From Haemaphysalis longicornis (taxonomy: Eukaryota > Arthropoda > Arachnida > Ixodida > Ixodidae): DNA of 64,000 bases. Under the pieces are notes generated by a model that saw only the letters and a program-made list of their open reading frames with translations, searched no databases and had not been told where the DNA came from. Shown here piece by piece: positions 32,021 through 43,883 of the stretch. The position numbers and the translations under genes are program-made. The DNA lies in assembly GCA_013339765.2 (NCBI GenBank), contig JABSTR010000965.1, positions 1 through 64,000 on the forward strand. Reading direction: 5' to 3'. Positions within the stretch are counted from its first letter, which is position 1; every line of letters begins with the position of its first letter.

Positions 32021-32775
32021 TTTAACACATGGATGACGGTGCAAGTCGTCGGCTTCTGTGCTATTCAGACGCGTCGGGCATGACGGGGGGTCGCATGTCG
32101 CAAAAACTCCAGGGCCGGAGCCCTACAGCTGCCGCGTTTTGTGGAAAAGGAAATGGTATATATAAACGTCGTATTCCGTTGGGGCACAGCCTCCAGATTA
32201 GACTTGTATTTCTGTGTAATCGCTCACACGAATCGCTCACACGAAATGTTTCGGAACCCTTACTTCTACATATATCTAGGAATATATTGTACACGTAAAT
32301 AAGAGTGACGTATATGTAAAGGAGTTTCGTAAGCCAATGGATAGTCTGCTATCTGTCTGTCACTAACTGATTTACGAGGTCCGTATTCAAATCATTTTGT
32401 AATATTGAAAAAAAAGTGCGGCGCTACAGTGTTAAGTATCCTGCTTGTATCTACGGGCCTGGATCCCATCACCAGTACTTAGATTTCTTGATTTCTTTTT
32501 CCGTTCCTGAGTTGAAGTGCCCTCTTATTTGCGCTCGCACCAAAGTATTCCCCCGACTATTTGCTGTCTATTTTTAAGCCCGATGTTTTGGCTACCCCTC
32601 CCTCCACAAAATAATTCTGGGAAATACTTCCTTTTCTGCATAACTCGTAGTTGTTGGAAAGTTCTAGTGACCGTGTTCCTGGTTACGTCTGCAATAATAA
32701 GTTTTTTGCTAGTTTTTTGCAAACACGTCGTAAATTTTGGGGGCTTGTCAAACAATTGTTTCTTCATCTCTCAAG
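32021..32775 (+). other. Intron sequence before sushi exon 4
   Basis: AT-rich intron without a recognised gene. The open frame 32029-32298 resembles nothing I know and overlaps an antisense frame. The stretch ends in a pyrimidine-rich acceptor, TGTTTCTTCATCTCTCAAG, at 32775. Confidence 0.6.
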
Positions 32776-32964
32776 GACGAACTTGCAGCCGATTTGAAAC
32801 GGAGCCACACCTATATGTTAATGAATTTCGAGCGGCCAACTCCAGCTCATTTCCTGAAGGCACATTCATCACCTACACGTGCGAAACCGGCTACGTGCTC
32901 TTCGGGCCCCGTAGCTCCATCTGCGACCGGGGCGTTTGGCTCGGCCGCACTCAAAAGTGTAAAC
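32776..32964 (+). CDS. Sushi (CCP) domain exon 4
   Basis: Fourth sushi module, 189 nt, phase 1 at both ends, acceptor TCTCAAG and donor GTAAGT at 32965. Cys1 is in RTCSRFE, Cys2 in YTCETGY, Cys3 in SSICDR, Trp in GVWLGR and Cys4 in TQKCK. It shares about two thirds of its residues with exon 2 and serves as the reference for the frameshift in exon 3. The upstream open frame that runs into it (from 32517) is intron. Over 31 kb follow without a further recognisable sushi exon. If exon 3 is skipped, exon 2 to exon 4 joins in phase because both ends are phase 1. Confidence 0.85.
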
Positions 32965-33867
32965 GTAAGTATTGTGGTTATAAACCGCACTGTAGACACC
33001 TCGCCCGTGTCCTATTCTTTGGGTACTAATGTTGAAACATGTGCTTGCTTGAAATATACGTGTCCGCTGTCTTTCCGCACATTTTCCCGCGAGATTACAA
33101 GCAAGGCTTTTTTTTTGGTCAACTTGGTGGAGCGACACCAAACGTTTTCTTGTGACAGGGTTCAATCTTCTTAGCCAATTTTATTACTATAGGTACAGAC
33201 ACAAGAAACGTCTCCTTGCATTCGCCTGAGTTCAAGCAGGCGACGCGCTTGCTCGAAATTGACAAAGCACATGTGTGGTTCACACCACAGTGGCAGAAGC
33301 ACCACCGACCACGCTTCGGCTACCGACTGTGCCGATTCGCGGTGGTAAATGGATTACGCATTCGAAATGTATAATTGCTGGTTCGTTGCAATGGGAGGAT
33401 TGAAAACTAGGGGATAGAGAGAAGTAGTTAGGGGGCGTGTTATCAGAAAAAGCAGCTGTCTACAGCGAACAACGCTGCCTCTTTGCGCCTACAGCGGCAC
33501 TGCGCATGGCAGCATCGGTTCGTTCTGTTGCGGTACAATCTAGTGCTCGGTTACTAAAGTCAATAGCCGATGACGGAGCTTTCGGTTGACAAGCTTGGTA
33601 TGACCGCGTTCCAGCACAGAACATTTAATGTGTACTGCTGCATGTGTAGATTGTGTCCCAGGCGCAAAACGTTTTATTGGGAACAACCACGGTCTTAGCA
33701 CCACCGGCACAAAACTGCGTCTATCCTTTCGCCTGAATTAAGAGGCACCCCTGTGCAATGTGCTAGAAAACTTCGCTGGTGATCCACCTTAACCGAGTGG
33801 AATGAGTGCCGATTTCGCTACGTAATAACTACAGACTTAGAGGTGAGGTACTTTAATTCTCGGTGTG
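32965..33867 (+). other. Intron or 3' flank after exon 4
   Basis: No recognised gene or element. Open frames near 32965-33174 are read-through of the exon and its overlaps. Confidence 0.55.
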
Positions 33868-36829
33868 CCATGTCGGGTAACCTTTTATATTGTTCAAAAG
33901 GGCCAAGGCAATGGGAAAACATGTGCGCCGTGAGGCAAAACGAGAGAGTTGGCGCTCATTCATAACACGCATAAGCTCATACACTGACACTCACAAAGCC
34001 TTGGCACTAATACGCAGACTAAAAGGACAAGAGACGCACAGTCTGCCCCAGGTTCGTACAATATCCCCTGGGAATACACTGGAAGACCAGGATAACACGC
34101 TCGCACAACACTTCAAACACGTGTCCAGCACACTACACAAAGACTTTCATTAAGCACAAAACATCTGCTGAAAAAAGTTTCTGCGTAATAGCAACAAGTC
34201 GCTAACTTCGTACAATTCTCCTTTTTCAATTCATGAGCTGAAGGCAGCCCTGACCACGTGTAAGCCTTCAGCTCAAGGTGCCGACAAAACCAGATACACC
34301 ATAATACAACACCTACACTCAGACACCCTTGAAACACTTCTACGTCTAACAATGAAATATGGCTTTCGGGGCATATTCCACGCTCTTGGAAGGAGGCCAT
34401 AGTAGTGGCTTTCCTGAAAGAAGGGAAGGACCCTTTCTGTTTTGCCAGTTGCCGGCCCAATACTTTGACAACCTGCCTGTGCAAGGTCCTCGAGAAAATT
34501 ATAAACCGAAGGCTCGTGCACTTTATGGAGTACAATAGTCTTCTGGAGAGCTGCCAGGCAGGCTTCAGGGCAGGGAGATCCAGTAACGATCAACTTGTCG
34601 CGCTCGAGTCCTATATAAAGGATGCGTTTATTTATGAACAGTTTTGCCCAACGGTGTTTTTTGAGCTTGAGAAGGCCCATGACACTGCCTTGTGCAACGG
34701 GATCCTCAGTGACCTGAAGTCATTTGGTGTCTCAGGCAAGATGAGGAACACTCTTGGTAGTTATTTGTCCGAAAGAACATTTTGTGTGAGAGTTAGTAGC
34801 GCACTCTCAAGGGTTCAGGTGCAATAAAACGGCGTTTGGAAAGGTGGAATTCTACGCTGCGTTCTGTTCATACTTAAGATGAACTCGCCTGGGAAGACAT
34901 TGCCACCTACAATTTGATATTCAATGTATGTAGATGACGTCCAGGTATCTTTTAAATCATGCAATATGTCCATCTGTGAACGTCAAGTCCAGCTCGCTGT
35001 CAAAAAAACTTGCCAGCTGGGCAGACAAGAACGGTTATAAACTCAACCAAGAAAAAAGTTCTTGCGTTGTCTTCTCAAGGAAGCACGGGATCCATCCCGA
35101 CACAGATATTACTCTTAATGGCATTTCAATTCCTGTGAAAAAGGAGCCCGAGTTTTAGGCGCAATATCAGATAAAAAACTAACATTTTGTTCACACTTGT
35201 AACATCTGAAACACAAAGGCTTAAAAACTATGAATATTCTTAAAGTTCTCTCCCACCACTCCTTAGGGGCAGACAAGCAACTCCTTCTGCGTCTTTATAA
35301 CGCTCGAGTGGGATGTCGCTTAGACTACGGCAATGCTGTATTTGGGTGTGCAACAAAAACGGTTCGAAAAATGCTGGACCCAGTGCTGCATTTAGGGCTA
35401 CGCCTTGCATGCAGCGCTTTTCGCTCTAGCCCTGTCCGAAGTCTCTATGTAGAATGCAATAAATGGTCCCTCGATCAGCAGAGAATGTATATGGACGTTT
35501 TATAAGCATCAAAAATTATGTCTAGGACAAATCATCTTTTTACTCCGACCACTAATGATGCATCCTCACAGCTACTCTTTTTAAATTGTCCATCAATCTC
35601 TATGCCGTTTCCTCTAAGAGTGCGAGAAGAAGCTTCTGAGCTTGCAGTCTCTTTTTCAGGCGTCAACAAGGGAGCCATCATTGATTTCGTTCCACCATGG
35701 CATCTCCGCTCTTTGTCATGTGACCTCTCTTTTATGCAATTTAACCAAACCAGGTCAGCAAGAATTGCAATTCTGCAGCATTTCTTGTTTGTGCAGGATA
35801 AGTACCGTTGTGCAGAGTTTTACAGTGACGCGTCGAAGACTACAACTGCTGTGGCTTGTGCTGCTCATGGGCCAAACGTTTATGCCAGTAAACTAATGGA
35901 GTTTTGTAGCAGCATATTCAAAGCGGAAGCATACGGTATTCTAATGGTATTAAATCACATAGGCCAACATCAAATCTTGAAATTCATCGTGTATACAGAC
36001 TGTCTCAGCGTTGTACGTGCACTTGCATCCAGAAAGCGTTCTAAAAATTTTTTCATCAATAATGTTTTTAAGGCTATCATGTCTGCATATGGATCAAACC
36101 TTCAGATAACCTTCTGTTAGGTTCCAGGGCACTCTGGAATGGCTGGGAATGAAACCACAGATTTAATGCCCACTGCTGCTAAACTCTTGAATACAGTGGA
36201 CATTGAAACTCTGCCGTACAGACATGAAGCCACACATCAGACACCAACTTCGCCACAGATGCAAACACACTGGAGTGAACCGGCAGATAACAAGTTACAC
36301 GTTATAAAACACCGCTTGGGACCATACACCACTGACACACGCAACAGATACTCAGAAGTTGCCCTTGCTAGGTTACAGATAGGGCACACACATGTCACAC
36401 ACTCGTATCTCCTCACGGGGTCTTCAATACCTCTGTGTGGTAGGTGTGGAGAGGCCCTATCCATACTTTACATACTCATTCAATTCAAACTACTTCACAG
36501 AACACGACGCAAACACTTCCCACAACTATACAGACTACACGTCCCACTACACCCGGCGTTTTCCCTGTCTGACGATCCCATGTTTTCTGTCAAGTGCGTT
36601 TTTAAATATTTAGAAGAAGTGAAATTTAAAACCTAATTTTATTCCATGCGTGATCACTTCCTGGCCTTATACACAGCCATGCTCATTGTCGTTTTCTGAT
36701 TTTACTTGTGTTTTTCTGACTTATCTTAGTGTTTACGGTTTCACCTCTCATATATAACTATTGTTTTGGCACTCTTTGCCCCAGATGGCCTTGCACTATT
36801 AACATCCAGCCATCGTCATCAGGTACTTT
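33868..36829 (+). mobile_element. LINE copy A (I-type), 5'-truncated and decayed
   Basis: Similar to LINE copy B from its position about 46195 onwards, so the 5' part (ORF1 and endonuclease) is missing. Recognisable pieces: the basic segment before the reverse transcriptase (33890-34153); reverse transcriptase with SCRPNTLTTCLCKVLEKIINRR, QAGFRAGRSSNDQLVALESY, FELEKAHDTAL and the catalytic YVDD (34927-34938); a thumb region (35230-35505); RNase H with FYSDASK, EAYGILM, YTDCLSVVRAL and VPGHSGMAGNETTD; and a C-terminal Cys-rich tail. Several stops and frameshifts separate these. The 3' end is CATCGTCATCA. The part from 34001 onward is repeated at 53118. Confidence 0.85.
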
Positions 36830-37537
36830 TGTTATTTACCCTTTTAACATACATTCTTAAAATCACTTCATAGCATAGTTCCTAATATCCATTGAACTTA
36901 ACATAAACAGGCATTCCTGTGATGCCTAAAATCGTAATGTTCTAAATCCGTGCATCTTTCAGCTTGCCACTAAAAATGTTTAAAAAATAAGTACGCATGA
37001 TGCAGCAAACAAAAAAAACTGATCTTTGGTTAGGCTCGAACCAACACTTACGTGACAATACAACCTAACAAAATAAATGTTGATTTGCTTATTTGTTGCT
37101 ATTTCGCGTAATGGCGCGATATATTAGAAAATGTAACGCATTACAACAAATAATCTCAGCTTGACTACCTCCCAGCGAGCGCAAGAACTACAGAAAAATA
37201 GCATTAACTGAAACCGTGAAACAAAAAGTTGCACCCCTCGTCCGCTAAAGCTTACTTGTGCTCACTGTTCGCGTTGATTTATAAAACCCTTTCATGCACG
37301 GGCTCCAAGGTTTTCTAGTGGCTATGTGAAAGCTTTCATGCTTTCACTTTTCACTTTTTTGGGCGCACTTACTCCCGCAGGTATGCAAGCTGTTGCACGA
37401 GTTTTCGAATGTTCCGCAATTGGACCTCTTTAAAAGGAACACTGGCGTAAAACGGTCGCGTAATAAGCAGAACACACTTTTGTATCCCGGAGGAGCTGAG
37501 ACACGTGCCTTATCGCATTGCTGAATAACGTGCGACT
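36830..37537. other. Sequence downstream of LINE copy A, no gene seen
   Basis: AT-rich sequence shared with the second duplicate (55919 onward). It contains no open frame I can interpret. It ends in a 16-bp direct repeat (ATAACGTGCGAC at 37525 and 37541) next to the LINE insertion. Confidence 0.6.
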
Positions 37538-38666
37538 ACTATAACGTGCGACCCTAATCGCCTTCTTGGTTGGTTAAACAGTACCTTATTGCACGAGAAC
37601 AACGGGTAGTCATAAGTAGCACTTCGTCAACCAGTTGAAGTTCTGTCTGGCGTGTCCCAGGGATCAGTTCTTGGCCCACTGGCTGTTTTTGGTTTTTGTG
37701 AATGATTTACCCAATGGTATCCGGTCAAATATCAGATTGTACGCCGATGACTGCGTCTTGTACTACCCTGTCAAGTCAGTGATCACATGTATTACAATCA
37801 GATCAGTATCAGAATGGCGTGCGCAATGGCAGATGAATTTAAACATAGCTAAATGCTACCATGTAACATTTACTAATAAGAAAAAACCATTGTAGTTATC
37901 TTTTAAACATAATGTATTACAAAGTGTACAACAAATGATATCTAGGTGTAACATTGAACTATGATTGGACAGACCATATTCATGCAACAGCTGCAAAAGC
38001 TTCTCGGCTCTTGTACTTTTTTCAGAGAAATTTCAAACATTCTCCTCAATCACTAAAGAAACACATATACCGAGTGTTGAAAGAGAGAGCTGGACAGGGT
38101 ACAGAAGCGTGCAGCCAGATTTGTTTACAGGTAACTTCAACTTCAATGTAAGAAGCTCTGTCATCCGAGATAACTTAGGGTGGCAAACATTATGCTCGCG
38201 TAGAAATAATTGTAGATTAAAGCTTCTCCATAACTTAAGATAGGGTCAAACTGGAATTATTAAAAACACTTACCTAAAAACGCCGAATTACGTGTCCGCA
38301 CGAAGAGAGAATTTAGAAAAAAATTAAACCAGTGCAGTGCCGCATCAATGTATTTAAGCGTTTCCTTCTTTCCCAATACAATTAACAATTGGAACGCGCT
38401 CCCGAATGAATTGTGCGCTCACCGAATGTTTTTTGACTGCTCTTGAAAGTGTTTCCTGAATGCTAACATTTGATTTACTGCTTTTGACCGTATATTCTTG
38501 CTTTTTTCGGAACTTATTTTCTGTTGCTATGTTCTGGGTTCTGATTACCGACAAACCTGTATTCATTATATAGCTTGCATTTCTATGATACTTGTTTTTG
38601 TGATTAATAATAACCCCCCTACAAAAATGCCCAACGGGCGCTGTAGGTGTTTGGAATAAATAAATA
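37538..38666 (+). mobile_element. LINE fragment (Jockey/CR1-like) private to duplicate 1
   Basis: Absent from the second duplicate, where the flanks meet as GTGCGACTACAACTGAATGG. It holds reverse transcriptase pieces: a GVSQGSVLGP-like box in one frame, then after a frameshift FVNDLPNGIRSNIRLYADDCVLYY (catalytic Asp pair near 37744-37749) and WQMNLNIAKC. A YLGV-like strand, the DWTDHI..A.KASRLLYF segment and EWNALPNEL-like codons come later. The 3' end is an AATAAATAAATAA tail. TAC on both sides may be a short target duplication. The clade is uncertain because the 5' half is missing. Confidence 0.75.
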
Positions 38667-39879
38667 ATACAACTGAATGGCGGTACACCTCACTAGCATC
38701 AAGTACGCTAGCAGGTCACATCATTCAGCAGTAGCACGTACAGCCGTTAGGACTGTGATTGTGATCACATTCCTAGAACTACAAATGTGTAAAAACGCTG
38801 TAGAGACTCATTCAGAACATTTTCAATTCTGGCGTAAAACGTTAGCTGGAATTTCGGAGTTCCTTATTTTGATCTTCTGGTAAGACCTCACCGACCCACA
38901 GGCACGCTTGAGGACTACATTACTACCAGTAAACATCCTCATGACACCAACATAACGATTGATAAATACGCAACAGTAGCCTTTTGGGAACACGATGCAA
39001 CTTCTTGTTACGGTCTACCTTGGCGATGGTCGGATGTCCGCGTTGTTAGTTACAAATTCGATTAACCAAGATGATGTGGTGCGCAATCACCTCCGCATTG
39101 ATACGATGAAAGGGTGTTCCCGGTGACTCTGTTTGTGTTATTCCAACGTGAGAACTCTTGCCACATTGTGCGAAAAGTGGTTGTATGCGTTCCCGGCTAC
39201 CAAAGACAGGGGGTTGTTAATTGCGCAGAATTCACATTAGTGTTTTGAAGCTTCCCCTCCAGCTGCCTCTGTCCACATGATCTCTCGCATGACAAACGTG
39301 CGTTATTCGCGGCTGCCCGGCTTAGAATCTGTGTAATAAAGTAGGCCAATAATGTGGATAACAGAAACGTGATTTTTAAACTAGTGCTTCGTTGTTGAAT
39401 ATCGGAGTTTAGGAGAAAATGCGTTAAGAAGGAAAGATCCAGCAACTGTGTCTCGGCTCCGGGCTGCATTCTCAGGACTGAAAAACCTTGAAGTTAACTC
39501 GGCTCTTTTTTCTCATGTTAACCCTAGTGTTTTGCCTGCATGCATGCCGGTCGATTCTTGCAGAGTTTTTTGCATCAGGTTTGACGCCTTAGCATGATGG
39601 CTTTGGTAATAAAATCCGAGGGCTCGCCAAACAGCCTCTTCAGTCAGTACGTTGTCCTGTGCGGATAATAGCATGGTTTGTAGCCTGTGTATTAAACTAC
39701 TATTTCTTGAGTTTTCACAAAGGTGGTTCCTATTCCAAACGAGTACTTATCTTTCTGTTAAAGTTTTCTATGGTCCGTGTGATTTAAAAAAGAGTGTCTG
39801 GTCAATGATTGGTGGCTGGAAGGGCTATTTTGACATTTTCGGCTTCTAGAGTGAATATACAAGTCTGCCGCCAGGTAGT
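38667..39879. other. Shared sequence of the duplication, no gene seen
   Basis: Matches 56637-58240 of the second duplicate apart from its private insertion. No coding region, RNA gene or repeat end could be identified. Confidence 0.55.
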
Positions 39880-40140
39880 TTCAATTTCAGTTAAAATTTT
39901 GATTCTCCCGTCAAATCGTGTTTTATGACTTCTGCCTTGACGTCACATGTACGGGTCTTCAAGAGAACTTATAGTGAGCTTTTGAGCCTGCAGCGGGCTG
40001 CAGATCCTCGTCTGCAGTTATTCCTCGTAAATGGTGTCACCATACTGTTCTGCACCGCTATGCATTGTTTCTGACCGTATTTTTACCTGGTTTGTTTTTG
40101 TTACGACAGGTAGTAACCGTTTCCTGAAACATGGGTAGTT
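39880..40140. repeat. Left part of an M2-family repeat
   Basis: Resembles 51030-51500 of the TIR element at 50896-51982: the TTTGATT..CTCC...AATCGTG block, a TGACGTCAC/TGACATCAC block and a CCTGGTTTGTTTTTGTT..GACAGG block. The right part of the same repeat follows at about 41300 after an intervening 1.1 kb. Also present in the second duplicate near 58240-58500. Confidence 0.55.
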
Positions 40141-40149
40141 AAAATAGGT

Positions 40150-41262
40150 TGTTCGGTCGCCGACGTCAATCGATCGAAGAGATGATCCGATGAGATGACA
40201 ACTCGCTGGCTCGTTGGCCGACGGCACATAGCCGGCGATACTCTACTCCAAGTAAACTTAAAATGCACCATATGTAGACTTTATTTACATTACGTGTTTA
40301 CAACTCATGGCTCCTGATCACAAACAAGAGGTCGGGCAAGGCCCGCGTCGAACGGGGCTCGCCGCTCTCCACCTCCTCTTTGTCTCTATCCGTTCGATCC
40401 GTCCAATCATCAAACTCCTAGGTTTTACCAACCAAACACCGCCCACAAACGGGACGTCATACCATGAGAGTTAGGAAGGCTCATTCATTAGCCCACACTT
40501 GGCCACTGATTGGCCACCGTGACAAACAAAGCTCGGCAGGTTGGAAACAGTCACGTGACCAGACTTTCTTACTCTCACACAGAAACACAGAGGTGTTCCG
40601 CAAAACACAAATATAACACAAATGAAAGACAACCAAATAAAAGCAGACCCAACTCCGGGAATCGGCTCTCGGGCGGCACGTCTTAAAGTATTGTCATACC
40701 GTGCACGCCTATGTTTGTGCTCCACGCCGCCAGAATTCTTTTCCTCTGTTAACACATGGAGCGCCTAACAAAGCTTGGTCGTCTACCTACTGACGCATCC
40801 CAGCCGCAAAGTTGCCAGGTTCAGACACGTGACGAACGCAAACTTCGCGGAGTAACTTTGAGCAGTGAAACTATCACAGACAGAACTTCCGGTGACCTCT
40901 TCCTATTTTTTGACCCAAGGTTTGACCCCTTGACCGACCTTCAGCTTCTGTCTGGTTAGGGGATTCTCGCAAGAAAATCCTTCTCCCAAAGCTTACATCG
41001 CTTTCAGCTATTGAGTGACGGAAGCGTTTGTATGCCTCGTCTCTGGGCCAGCTCGTCGGGTGGGCACAAAAGCGCAGCGAATAACACAGCCCTCCGCGGT
41101 TGCTCCTTACGCCCTTCACGCCAAGTCCGCTTGGCGGGCGTGAAAACAAATACCATACAGGTAAACAAGCTAACCCCAGTCAAAGATATCTAGCTGCCTG
41201 GCGGTTTTAATTAATTAGTGAGGGGCCTAAACTTAAGATGGGGTATTTTATACAGATACAGT
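40150..41262 (-). other. Possible solo LTR or similar insertion in the M2-family repeat
   Basis: About 1.1 kb that separates the two halves of an M2-family repeat and so looks inserted. On the - strand a TATA-like TATAAAATACCCC lies near 41240-41252 and an AATAAAGT lies near 40280, the order expected of a transcription unit or LTR. No terminal TG..CA pair or target duplication could be fixed. The second duplicate has it at about 58505-59602. A short non-autonomous element is an equal alternative. Confidence 0.35.
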
Positions 41263-41299
41263 TACGTACAATGCCGGTCACGACATTCGACATTCGGCC

Positions 41300-41740
41300 G
41301 GTGTCGTCTAAACAAACCCCAAAGCGTCTTATTGCTGTGCAGTTATAACAAGCATTGTGAGCGCAGTACCAGCAGTAGTACGCACTGCTACTGGTATGTT
41401 TACGTGTAGTTTTGTAACTTCCAATATTTCAACCTACCATACTTACTACTGCGGTGAAATTATTGTGCATTGCATGTAAGCTAAAATATCTTGTTCTGCA
41501 ACATTATATGCATACGGATAACTTGCGTTTGTTTTTCCGGCCTCAGACGTCCCAGGGCTGTGCATATGACGTCATATATTCTACCGCGGGACATGAGCTA
41601 GTGAGTCGCAAGATCATTATTTTTCGTCCTAATTATGCAGCTTATTTAAGCGAAGTTAACTTTAAAAGTGGTGTCAGAATGATTCTAATGAGGCAATGCT
41701 TCGAATGAACTAAACATGTGTTTTGTTGGCACGGCCCGTT
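41300..41740. repeat. Right part of an M2-family repeat
   Basis: Matches 51550-51970: CCCCAAAGC, GCAGTAC..CAGTAGTACGC, TTGCGTTTG, CGGGACATGAGCTAGTG and GTGTCAGAATGATTCTAATGAGGCAAT (versus GTGTCAGTATGATTCTAACGAGGCAAT). Absent from the second duplicate, which ends just before it. Confidence 0.65.
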
Positions 41741-42220
41741 TACGCCAGCTGAACTGAAATCTGCGAACATTTACTTGCTCTATTGTGCACTTTGCTATTT
41801 TCATTTATGATTTAGCTGGGTTTGCGGAAGTGCGGAAGTCCTTTTAATACAATTCATATAATTTTACACTTCCCACCTGGGAGCGTAATTATCCATAAAT
41901 ATCAGCAATCATCCCATTTTACTGTGCCACCTTTTGATCCTGAGCAAGCCTATGCGCTATACTGGTCTCACCAGAGTGAATGGATAATGCCTCGATGTCT
42001 GAGTTTGGTTCTTCTGTTATTGTTCAGCTGTTCTAAATGAACTGAGTAAATAAAGGCACAGGATAAGGCAAAATATTAAAAAGTGACGTTTTTTTCTTCA
42101 TAATTAGAGAAGTTCGTTCTCTTATGCTCATTTCCTATAGTCACACTTTTCTTGGAAAGTCTTATTTCGGGCTCAAAAACAGTTTTTCCGTAAGCAAGTA
42201 GTAGGTGATCACGTGCCCTT
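41741..42220. other. No gene recognised
   Basis: AT-rich spacer before the ORF at 42221. The open frame 41822-42040 has no known motif. Confidence 0.5.
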
Positions 42221-42616
42221 TTGGAATGGGCTTCGCGTTATCGGTATTTTTTCGATCAACAAACTTCCAGCTCCAGATCAAAAGGCTTCTCTAGAACCAG
42301 CTGTACTAAGAAATTGTTGAGCAACCATTGCATAGATGATTTTTCAGCCAAGGCTATCGAAAGACGCTATGCACGTTCTTTCCACATTTTTGCTTCGGAG
42401 TCGCGCATCAAAAATTATTTTGTTTGGTTTCACACTCTCAAGATTGCAACATTGGATGCTGTTAGTTCACTGAATGATGATAGCAACGCACAAGCTAGCA
42501 TTTCGAAATTATTTGAGTGGAACTCTGGTGGTAACACTACCATCAAGTGGCTGAAAGAGGTTGACCACAAGCGTAGAAAGTTGGCGAAAAGAGCTGCACG
42601 ACACTTTTCAAAATAG
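42221..42616 (+). CDS. Hypothetical protein, 131 aa
   Basis: I do not recognise this family. It is the longest intact frame in its neighbourhood, rich in Lys and Arg toward the end (DHKRRKLAKRAARHFSK) and with several His and Cys but no regular zinc-binding spacing. No signal peptide or membrane segment is visible. A TAG at about 42614 ends it and AATAAA follows near 42648. Flanked by the M2-family repeat and a nearly full-length LINE, it could be the C-terminal scrap of a transposon protein, an exon, or chance. The start at 42221 is simply the first ATG; the frame may continue upstream with a splice site. Confidence 0.3.
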   Translation: MEWASRYRYFFDQQTSSSRSKGFSRTSCTKKLLSNHCIDDFSAKAIERRYARSFHIFASESRIKNYFVWFHTLKIATLDAVSSLNDDSNAQASISKLFEWNSGGNTTIKWLKEVDHKRRKLAKRAARHFSK

Positions 42617-43716
42617 GCATGGCAGGACAGACAACAGGCTAAAATGCAATAAAATGACTTGGATGGTTATTACGAAGTTGATGCTCACTAAATAAATAAC
42701 GTAAGTGGTGTTTGTGGAAAAAACTATTGTTTTTGACCTGTTTTCATACTTTAAACTCGACTATCTCAAAACAATGTGTTTTATTACTTCCGTATCAATA
42801 TTTTCTATATCGTCTAGGATGACCACCCAAGTAATTTTTCCTGTCATCCGCCTAAATGGTCACATCTACTGTGCCCGTCATGAAAATATAAAGGCTTTGT
42901 TGGTTTACACAATTTTCAAATATCCAGTATAGCCAAAATGTAGGTACTGGTGGAAGAAATTCATAAAAAATGTAATGATAGTCTGATTTTAGTGTTTCTA
43001 GTGCAGTTAAAAGAGCCTAACATTTGAAAGGCAACGATGCATGCAATACAAAGATACCTTTCGTAGATGTCGAGAAAAACGTACCTCATAATGGCTAAAA
43101 ATCATGGGAAGTATACGCTTATCCAGTGCCCTTAAATGAGTGTTGGATATTGACCGAAGGGCTGCAGTGCAATGTAATGATGTCGACCTTCTTCAAAAGT
43201 GTTGTTCTCAGGCCTCAATTTCCCAGCCACCGACCATTACGGTGGTTAAACGCCGGGTCGTTGAAAGCCAGTCCAATTCTTATCGCAGCCACAAGAAGGA
43301 AGCTTCGTGCTTTATTTTGTTAACTTCTTGTAGAAGCCGGAAAGGACATATTTGTGCTTAAGATTGCGGCGGTACGTTGTAAGCGGTCTGTGGGACGTCT
43401 GAGCACGAACTCGATGGTTCAGCAGACGGCAATACCTGCGTGATTTGGGTTGGCCATGGTGGTGACCGAGGGTTGCGAATACCCACCAAATTCTTCTAGA
43501 CTTACAATGGGACAGAGAACGCATTTTTATCGGATGGCAGGGTATGCACCCTCACAATGTGAATTACCATAAACAAATGTGGACCAGCTCCCCGCACGGG
43601 GCACCTTGAACAATCCTGGTGACGGTATAGGCGACACCGTGGTCTCCCAGCCCCCATACTCACGCTGTATCATACCGTGGCTAGGAGTTTTTAGGTGAAG
43701 GGTAGAAACCACAAAC
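42617..43716. other. No gene recognised
   Basis: AT-rich spacer. Short overlapping open frames near 43126-43361 and antisense frames near 43312-43712 have no recognisable motifs. The GC content rises toward the LINE 5' end at about 43717. Confidence 0.5.
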
Positions 43717-43883
43717 GGTGGCTGTCGGAGCCGTGGTCAAGCTCCGGGGGATGGCTTCCCTGTCTGTTTACCAGGCAGGGAGCCCCGAGGCCTCTCTCGA
43801 TATCAGGGTAACCCGAGCGAAGGAAGTACCCCCGTCCCCTGCTTCTATACTATGTTATATGGTATTTCAACCCCCCCCTACAA

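Larger units (their letters stand above)
34001..41262 (+). repeat. Segmental duplication, copy 1
   Basis: Direct repeat of 53118-59602, differing by scattered substitutions and small indels. It begins inside LINE copy A (ATACGCAGACTAAAAGG), runs through the LINE 3' end and about 4.4 kb of other sequence, and ends after TTTTATACAGATAC. A 1.1-kb LINE fragment (about 37538-38666) is present only here. Without the private insertions both copies are about 6.1 kb. Confidence 0.9.

Noticed and set aside
32517..32775. Open frame running into sushi exon 4 with hydrophobic segments
   Set aside because: It lies before a pyrimidine-rich acceptor and matches the intron context; the hydrophobic stretch comes from T-rich DNA.
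40471..41149. - strand frames in the LTR-like segment as a gene
   Set aside because: They are short, not conserved as frames in the second duplicate and carry no domain.
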